A stretch of 6,935 nt of DNA from Candidatus Woesearchaeota archaeon. Its GTDB lineage: Archaea > Nanobdellota > Nanobdellia > SCGC-AAA011-G17 > JACQNH01. Positions within the stretch are counted from its first letter, which is position 1, and every line of letters starts with the position of its first letter. Position numbers and translations under genes: made by a program. The stretch spans positions 1-6,935 of the forward strand of contig JACQNH010000072.1 of assembly GCA_016203175.1 (NCBI GenBank). The letters are read 5' to 3'. This document shows, one piece after another, positions 1 through 4,800 of this stretch. The notes under the pieces are model-generated. The model was given only the letters and a program-made list of their open reading frames with translations, was not told where the DNA came from and ran no database searches.

Positions 1-1
1 A

Positions 2-136
2 AAGAAAGAAGTTGAAAAAAGAACTTTAGCAATTAGAACATTAGATGGAAAGGTTAAATTTGGTATAAAAGTTGAAGATTTTTTAGATAATATTATTAAA
101 TGTATTTCTAATAGAGAACAAAAATTTGAAATTTAG
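2..136 (+). CDS. thrS: Threonyl-tRNA synthetase-like C-terminus (partial, 5' end outside window)
   Basis: The last 44 codons of a plus-strand gene enter from the left edge and stop at TAG 134-136. The visible peptide contains RTLAIRTLDGKVKFGIKVED followed by FLDNIIKCISNRE. This matches the usual end of a class II synthetase anticodon-binding (HGTP) domain, a beta strand of type 'v.vR..dGk..g.i.v.dfi..i...i..r', and is closest in my memory to threonyl-tRNA synthetase, which charges tRNA-Thr in the cytosol. Only the tail is visible, so the family call is moderate; another HGTP-domain synthetase is possible. The final 26 codons plus stop (56-136) are repeated almost exactly at 717-797, so this 3' end may have been supplied by an inserted element. 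Confidence 0.6.
   Translation, partial: KKEVEKRTLAIRTLDGKVKFGIKVEDFLDNIIKCISNREQKFEI
56..136 (+). repeat. Direct repeat copy A: 3' end of thrS-like gene
   Basis: An 81-bp segment covering the last 26 codons and stop of the synthetase-like gene. It matches 717-797 at a constant offset of 661 bp. By hand I count five mismatches, at 67, 86, 130, 133 and 136. Four are silent (Ile ATA/ATC, Glu GAA/GAG, Ile ATT/ATC, stop TAG/TAA), and one changes Asp (GAT) to Asn (AAT) in copy B. Similarity ends abruptly at 56 on the left and within about three bases after the stop on the right. Confidence 0.93.
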
Positions 137-139
137 ATC

Positions 140-158
140 AAAACGAAATATTTATATA
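140..158 (+). promoter_or_regulatory. BRE/TATA promoter of the first TA operon
   Basis: The 19-nt string AAAACGAAATATTTATATA contains a BRE-like CGAAA at 144-148 and a TATA box TTTATATA at 151-158. It is identical to the promoter core of the vapBC operon on the other strand (1399-1381). A start about 25 nt from the box would give a leader of about 10 nt before the ATG at 192. A second AT-only stretch at 163-170 (ATATATAA) is about 25 nt from the ATG and could allow a leaderless start. The AT repeats at 161-180 could also be where the antitoxin binds, but no clear palindrome is visible. Confidence 0.65.
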
Positions 159-191
159 GTTGATATATAACTAATATATAAGTGATTATAC

Positions 192-422
192 ATGAATACA
201 AAAGTTTCAACTATACAACTTACAGAAAAGGTGATAGAACAGTTAAAAGAAGCAAAAGAATACCCTCGCCAAACATATAATGAACTTTTAGAAAAAATGG
301 CAAAGACCTTTATCACATTTAAGGAAAGAAACCAATATGATGAGTTTTTGCATAAAATCCAGCAGCCTAAAATGAAGGAATTATGGGATAATAAAGAAGA
401 TGAGGCTTGGGAAAATGCATAG
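192..422 (+). CDS. Type II antitoxin, ribbon-helix-helix-like, partner of MazF/PemK-like toxin
   Basis: A 76-residue protein directly upstream of, and overlapping, a MazF/PemK-like toxin gene. Residues 5-36 (VSTIQL strand, then helices around EKVIEQLKEAKEYP and TYNELLEKMAKTF) resemble the short RHH-type DNA-binding heads of archaeal antitoxins. The acidic, tryptophan-bearing tail (KMKELWDNKEDEAWENA, W65 and W73) looks like the flexible segment that antitoxins lay into the toxin groove. It probably neutralises the toxin and represses its own promoter; this is inferred from family behaviour and gene order. ATG 192 lies just after a strong TATA box, supporting a short-leader or leaderless start. 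I do not recognise a named family with certainty. Confidence 0.75.
   Translation: MNTKVSTIQLTEKVIEQLKEAKEYPRQTYNELLEKMAKTFITFKERNQYDEFLHKIQQPKMKELWDNKEDEAWENA
402..405 (+). promoter_or_regulatory. Ribosome binding site supporting the ATG at 415
   Basis: GAGG lies inside the antitoxin coding sequence with a 9-nt gap to ATG 415. The in-frame ATG at 400 has no comparable site at useful spacing, so 415 is preferred as the toxin start. Confidence 0.45.
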
Positions 423-717
423 ATTTGGAGAGATTATTTTAGCAGAGGTCCAGTTTACTGATACCTTCGAAATAAAAACAAGGCCTGCAGTTGTTCTTTT
501 TGAAGAATTTGGCAATATTGTAATTGCTGGAATAACAAGTAATACAAAAATGGAAGGTATTCCTTTAACAAAAAAAGATGGTGCAATGAAGGAAAGTGTA
601 ATTAAACTTAACTATATCTTTACTATTTCTGAAAAAATGGTCAAAAAAATGCTTTTTCCATTACAAAAAGAAAAAAAAGATCTTATTATTTCAGAATTGA
701 TTAAAAAATTAAAATAA
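415..717 (+). CDS. MazF/PemK-like mRNA interferase toxin
   Basis: A 100-residue protein from ATG 415, overlapping the antitoxin stop by 8 nt (ATGCATAG), as expected for a translationally coupled TA pair; an in-frame ATG at 400 would add five residues. The N-terminus MHRFGEIILAEVQFTD then KTRPAVVL is the first beta-hairpin signature of the PemK/MazF fold, followed by the GNIVIAGITSN strand and ESVIKLNYIFTIS, where the family usually has 'S.v....l.ti'. R23 and T41 occupy the positions of the family's catalytic Arg and Thr/Ser, which supports sequence-specific endoribonuclease activity on mRNA. Length is typical (100-120). The stop TAA at 715-717 shares its last base with the downstream direct repeat, so the gene ends exactly at the element boundary. 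The exact subfamily is uncertain. Confidence 0.78.
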   Translation: MHRFGEIILAEVQFTDTFEIKTRPAVVLFEEFGNIVIAGITSNTKMEGIPLTKKDGAMKESVIKLNYIFTISEKMVKKMLFPLQKEKKDLIISELIKKLK

Positions 718-797
718 AATTTGGTATCAAAGTTGAAGATTTTTTAAATAATATTATTAAATGTATTTCTAATAGAGAACAAAAATTTGAGATCTAA
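717..797 (+). pseudogene. Orphan duplicate of the thrS 3' end (direct repeat copy B)
   Basis: The 26 codons from KFGIKVEDF to the stop TAA 795-797 repeat 56-136 with 76/81 identical bases. The frame upstream is closed at 702-704 (TAA) and has no start codon, so this is a displaced gene tail rather than a gene. Because most differences from copy A are silent, each copy seems to have spent time as part of a functional synthetase gene before the two came to lie together. The simplest reading is that copy B is the original chromosomal end, cut off when the TA cassette arrived with copy A. It overlaps the convergent vapC stop in the four bases CTAA (794-797). Confidence 0.85.
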
Positions 798-1168
798 ATT
801 AATATAAGTCCAAATTGTTTAAATCTCTCAAAGTGCTTCTTATTATTTGTAAACAAGCCAAAATTATTTGTAATGCACATGGAAGCAATAAAAAGATCTC
901 TTATATCAATCTCTAAACCATTCTTTCTTAAATTTTTTCTAATATCTCCTGCCAAAAAAGCAGCATTCTCATCAAAATCTATAATATTAATCCACGAAAT
1001 AAAATCTTCTATTATCTCATCTTTTTTTCTTCCGTTCCAAATCTCAAAAATACTTACAGTTGTTGTAAAAAATTCTCCCTCTAATAACTTTATCTTTTTT
1101 ATAGTTTCTTCATTATTCCTTAAAATATCAATTAAAACATCGGAATCTAAACATAATTTTGTGACCAC
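794..1168 (-). CDS. vapC: VapC toxin, PIN-domain ribonuclease
   Basis: A PIN-domain protein of 124 residues from GTG 1168; an upstream GTG at 1177 would give 127. Numbered from 1177, the first strand is KLCLDSDVLIDIL with catalytic D11, then TTTVSIFEIWNG with E45, then GLEIDIRDLFIASMCI with D94, and a final FTNNKKHF where the family has 'T.N..hF'. These are the acidic residues that hold Mg2+/Mn2+ in VapC nucleases, which typically cleave tRNA or rRNA. GTG 1168 is preferred because AAAGGAG (1183-1177) sits 8 nt before it, whereas 1177 overlaps that site. The gene overlaps vapB by about 22 nt on the minus strand, as expected for a co-translated pair. Its stop overlaps the stop of the displaced thrS tail. 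Confidence 0.88.
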   Translation of the reverse strand: MVTKLCLDSDVLIDILRNNEETIKKIKLLEGEFFTTTVSIFEIWNGRKKDEIIEDFISWINIIDFDENAAFLAGDIRKNLRKNGLEIDIRDLFIASMCITNNFGLFTNNKKHFERFKQFGLILI

Positions 1169-1359
1169 TTTTTCCACTCCTTTTTAAGATCCCTAAACGC
1201 CCCCATATCTAGACCATCCTTACCTGCAAAAGAAAGTATCATCTCTTTATTCCTCTTCACCTCCAGTAAACTTCTTATAACAGAAGAATAGCTTTCTTTT
1301 CCCTTAAGTTCACTAAGTCTCTCATAGAGTTCATCTGATATACTAATTAATTTTGACAT
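1147..1359 (-). CDS. vapB: VapB antitoxin, DUF217-like
   Basis: A 70-residue protein upstream of, and overlapping, vapC. Residues 3-32 (KLISISDELYERLSELKGKE, then SYSSVIRSLLE) follow the beta-helix-helix pattern of the archaeal DUF217-type VapB, and the following ILSFAGKDGLD matches that family's 'l..faG...' stretch. The basic/aromatic C-terminus (DLKKEWKKWSQNYV) would be the toxin-binding part. It should block the VapC active site and repress the operon as a complex. ATG 1359 lies about 25 nt from the centre of a TATA box, so the transcript is probably leaderless. Confidence 0.85.
   Translation of the reverse strand: MSKLISISDELYERLSELKGKESYSSVIRSLLEVKRNKEMILSFAGKDGLDMGAFRDLKKEWKKWSQNYV
1177..1183 (-). 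promoter_or_regulatory. Ribosome binding site of vapC inside vapB
   Basis: AAAGGAG on the minus strand (1183 to 1177), 8 nt before GTG 1168. It decides between the two candidate GTG starts of vapC and indicates that the internal operon gene uses Shine-Dalgarno initiation, while the first gene appears leaderless. Confidence 0.55.
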
Positions 1360-1380
1360 TAATATATAAACATATACATA

Positions 1381-1399
1381 TATATAAATATTTCGTTTT
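1381..1399 (-). promoter_or_regulatory. BRE/TATA promoter of vapBC
   Basis: On the minus strand the sequence reads AAAACGAAATATTTATATA (1399 to 1381). The BRE CGAAA is at 1395-1391 and the TATA box at 1388-1381, about 25 nt from the vapB ATG at 1359. The 19 bases are identical to the promoter core of the first TA operon. Between box and gene lies an alternating AT stretch with TATATGTATATG that could take part in autoregulation. Confidence 0.7.
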
Positions 1400-1407
1400 A
1401 ATAATAA

Positions 1408-1415
1408 TTTAAATA
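1408..1415 (+). promoter_or_regulatory. TATA box for the gene at 1438
   Basis: TTTAAATA, with its centre about 26 nt before ATG 1438, which would make the transcript leaderless. No CGAAA-type BRE precedes it, unlike the two TA promoters. With the vapBC promoter at 1381-1399 it forms a compact divergent control region (1360-1437). Confidence 0.5.
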
Positions 1416-1437
1416 GTACTGTCTAAAAGCAGTTTAT

Positions 1438-1896
1438 ATGCAAGACCCAATAAAAAGCTATGAGGAATTATTAGTATCAGACAGATATAATGATTTCATT
1501 AAAAAAGACCCTAATGCAATCTTAATCGCTTGTTTTTTAACAAATGGAGAATGGCAGTTTGATTTCTATTCAGAAGGAAAAGTTACCATTTTCAGAAATA
1601 ATAAACTTGAAATAAAAGATGAAATCCTTAATCCTCAAATGGTTATTGTAAAGTTAGATCTTAAAAAAATAAAAATAAAGATAGAAAAAGCTATTGAAAT
1701 TGCAAGAGAAAAATTAAAAATCCATAAAGATGAAACTGATAAAAGAATTGTTTTACTCCAGAATTTTAAAGAAAAACCAGTCTGGAATATTACTTTGTTA
1801 ACAAAAAATATGAACATTATGAACCTAAAAATAAATGCTTTAAATGGAGATATTATTGGAGAAAGTTTTGAAAGTATATTTAAATTAAAAGTCTAA
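1438..1896 (+). CDS. Hypothetical protein with PepSY-like C-terminal domain
   Basis: A 152-residue protein I cannot name. It has no signal peptide or membrane segment and looks cytosolic. Residues 1-75 form an alpha/beta region including NAILIACFLTNGEWQFDFYS. Residues 76-102 are a basic helix (KKIKIKIEKAIEIAREKL). Residues 103-150 hold two or three strands ending in KPVWNITLLTKNMNIMNLKI, then NALNGDIIGE. The 'W.i.l......l.i.a..G.ii' pattern resembles PepSY-type domains, but the similarity is weak and no function follows from it. The start at ATG 1438 is supported by a TATA box about 26 nt upstream. The stop TAA (1894-1896) overlaps the stop of the convergent surface-protein gene in the four bases CTAA. 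Confidence 0.7.
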   Translation: MQDPIKSYEELLVSDRYNDFIKKDPNAILIACFLTNGEWQFDFYSEGKVTIFRNNKLEIKDEILNPQMVIVKLDLKKIKIKIEKAIEIAREKLKIHKDETDKRIVLLQNFKEKPVWNITLLTKNMNIMNLKINALNGDIIGESFESIFKLKV

Positions 1897-4800
1897 AATC
1901 TTCTGCTGCTTCTTACAAACCATAAAATTAATGAAAAAATAAACATCAGTACCGCAACAATAATAACTGCGAATATGACATACCCTACCTTAGAACTAAT
2001 CTCTTGAACTGCTAAACTTGTTACTGAACCAAATCCAGTTATCTGTTCTATCTTAATCTTAATAGTTTCATCATTAATAAATTTCTCATAAGTAACAGAA
2101 ATATCAAATACATCATCACCATTAATATCAATTCTCATAGGTTGCCCAATATTGATAGGATAATCTTGATTTTCTATATTTAATTTTATTTTATCTTTAT
2201 TAACCTCTTTTAAATTAAAAGCATAATTTTTATCATATAAAGAAAATACCCCAGCATGACTTGTTAATGCTGCAAAAGAATCGTATAAAGGCTTCGTGGA
2301 TATAAATGCTTCTTCTTGAGTTTTTAATAATTCTTCATTTATTTCCTGCTTTAATTCAACAATCTCATCAATCCTTAATTTTATAATATTTTCATTAAAG
2401 AATTTTTCATAAGTTACTATGGAATCTAAAACATTATCCCTATCCAAATCTAATTTTACAGGTTTGTTAAATGCAATACTATATAAAATATCATTAAACA
2501 ATATAGTTGCATACTCTTCTGTCACTGTTTTAATTGTTAATTGTTGATTTTCACCTTTAATAAAAAATTCAAAAGCAAAATTAACAGCTACTGTAGTGTC
2601 CAAAACATTTTTAATTTCAGTTTCTAATTTTTCTTGTCTTTCTATTTCTTCTTTAGCCTCTTCAGTACCCTTTAAAATCTCTTTTTGAAGGTCTATAGGT
2701 ATTTCCCTAATAATAATATTTGCTATATCCTTTGAAATCTTTTGTTTGTACAATATTAAAGCTTCATATCTGCCGTCATTATTCAAATCAACTAAAACAG
2801 GCTCACCTAAATTTAATCTCAATTCAGAACCTTTTAATTTTAATATCGCCTTATCATCTTCTAATTTAATTAAGTCCATCTTGTAATTCTTTCCAAACAA
2901 AACAAGAACATTTGCTGTTAATCCAACTTTTAGTTTAGAGTCAATGAATTCTCTTGATAAACCTTCAATTTTGTTTAATAAATCAGTTTTAATCTCTCTT
3001 GAGATAATTAACTCTTCCCCTGGTTTAATTTCTTTCTCTTCACGTTCAAACTTTTCAACAATTATCTTTTCCTCTTCAACAGGTTTAACAGGAACTTTTA
3101 AATCAAAACCCAATGCAGATCCGATATTAACTATTAAGTCATTTACCACTTTTAATGTATCTAAGTTTTCTACCCCTCTTGCAGCCTTTATAGCTAAATT
3201 ATTTTCTTCTATAGATAATTTCTTTAACAAATTAAAATACCCATTAGCTTTGTTTAAATCTTCTGATTCTTTGCTTAAATCAAATTCTTCTTTAGACTCA
3301 ATAGAAGTTTCAAATACTTTTGATGCCTTAATAGAAATTTCCTCATAATTTTCCTTTAATATTTTTAATTTTTCTTCAGCATCTTTAATCTCTTTTTCTA
3401 ATCTTAAATCCTCCTCTTTAATAAAAGCTTTTAAATCCTCTAATTTTTCTTTTGGATATTCTTTTTGAGTTAATATATTTAAAACAGTTTCTTTTAAACT
3501 GCTAGGAACCCTTTCTAATAAAGCTGAATTAATTTCTTTAACATCCATGAATGTTTGTATCACAGCCTCAGGTAAAATATCTAAAGCATAACTAGGATTT
3601 ACATCAATAGTTGTAAAGCTTAATATCGATCTGTTTACTATAGTTATAACAATATCTCCTTCTTTATAAGAAACATAAACAGGTATTGCCTCCTTTCTAG
3701 CAAAGATTGACAGATTAATAAAAGACTCTAAGGCTAATGTTTCAGACGCAGATACAACAGGACCTTTTTCTGCTGCAATTGCCTCAATTACAGCTGGGGG
3801 TGCAGGAGGTGCAGGTGGCGCTGGTGCAGGAACAGCTGGAGCTGCAGGTGGTGCAGGAGCTGCAGCAGGAGCCGGAGCACCAGAAGGAGCTTCAGCCCCC
3901 TCACCAATACTATAATCACTAAATCCACTTACATTAAATACAACAGTTGCTGCACTTAAAGAAGTTAAACTAGAGCATGAAGGTGTTGTAGTTGAAGTGC
4001 ATTGAATGCCATTTCTTAAAATAACAGGTGTTGTAAACCCTGCACCAGGAGTTCCAAATAATGTGATATTAGCCGACTTATTCAATCCAGGATTTCTAGT
4101 ATCATTAACAAATATAAAGTTATTTTCTATCCTGATATCCGCAGTTGAATTAAAGTTTAAGTTATTTCCAGATCCATTCACAGCTACTAAAAACCTAATC
4201 TCTCCAAAAGAAGAGTTTTTAATTATTAATATTCCCCCTAAACCAGTAAAATTATATTCTTTTATTGGCTGGTCTATTAATGCTGTAAAGTTAATTGTTG
4301 TAGTTGTGTTTATATTGAAATCCTTTCCAGTGATATTATTCAAGGTATTATTTGTAATATTATTTCTTTCAGGGAAATTTACACCTATAGAATCTAATCT
4401 AAAGGCATCGCTTCCTGTACCTCTAGTTGTGATGTTATTGTCAAAGAAAATATTACTTAATGAATTACCTTGTATCAAAATTCCAACACTTACACTAGTC
4501 CCATTGGTTGAAATTGTATTATTATTTATAATATTTGATGAGCTAGATAACAATAAGATACCATTATTATTTACTGTCCCATTAGTTAAAATTGTACTGT
4601 TTTCAATCGTTGAATTTGTAACATTATTAAAGAATATTCCGCTATTATCACTTCCAGTTGCTCTGGCCCCAATTATACTACACTTTCTTATTGATATATT
4701 ATTTAAACCAGTTACATTTATTCCAATTGCATTTGTTGCTGAACCAAAAGATATTACAAAACCATTACAATTCAATACAGATTCAGAAGCAGTTATATTA

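Noticed and set aside
161..190. Possible palindromic operator (GTTGATATATAAC and nearby)
   Set aside because: Only the outer three base pairs are symmetric and the rest is simple alternating AT, so I cannot support a defined operator.
400..414. ATG 400 as the MazF-like toxin start
   Set aside because: ATG 415 has GAGG at good spacing and begins directly before the conserved FGEI strand; the extra five residues from 400 have no support.
873..1187. Plus-strand 104-codon open frame opposite vapC
   Set aside because: The minus strand carries clear PIN-domain motifs and vapB/vapC coupling; the plus frame is a Ser/Phe/Ile-rich shadow.
3737..3922. Plus-strand 61-codon Gln/Leu-rich open frame
   Set aside because: It is the antisense of the Pro/Ala linker (Ala and Pro codons read as Gln/Leu-type codons) inside the large minus-strand gene, with no promoter or homology.
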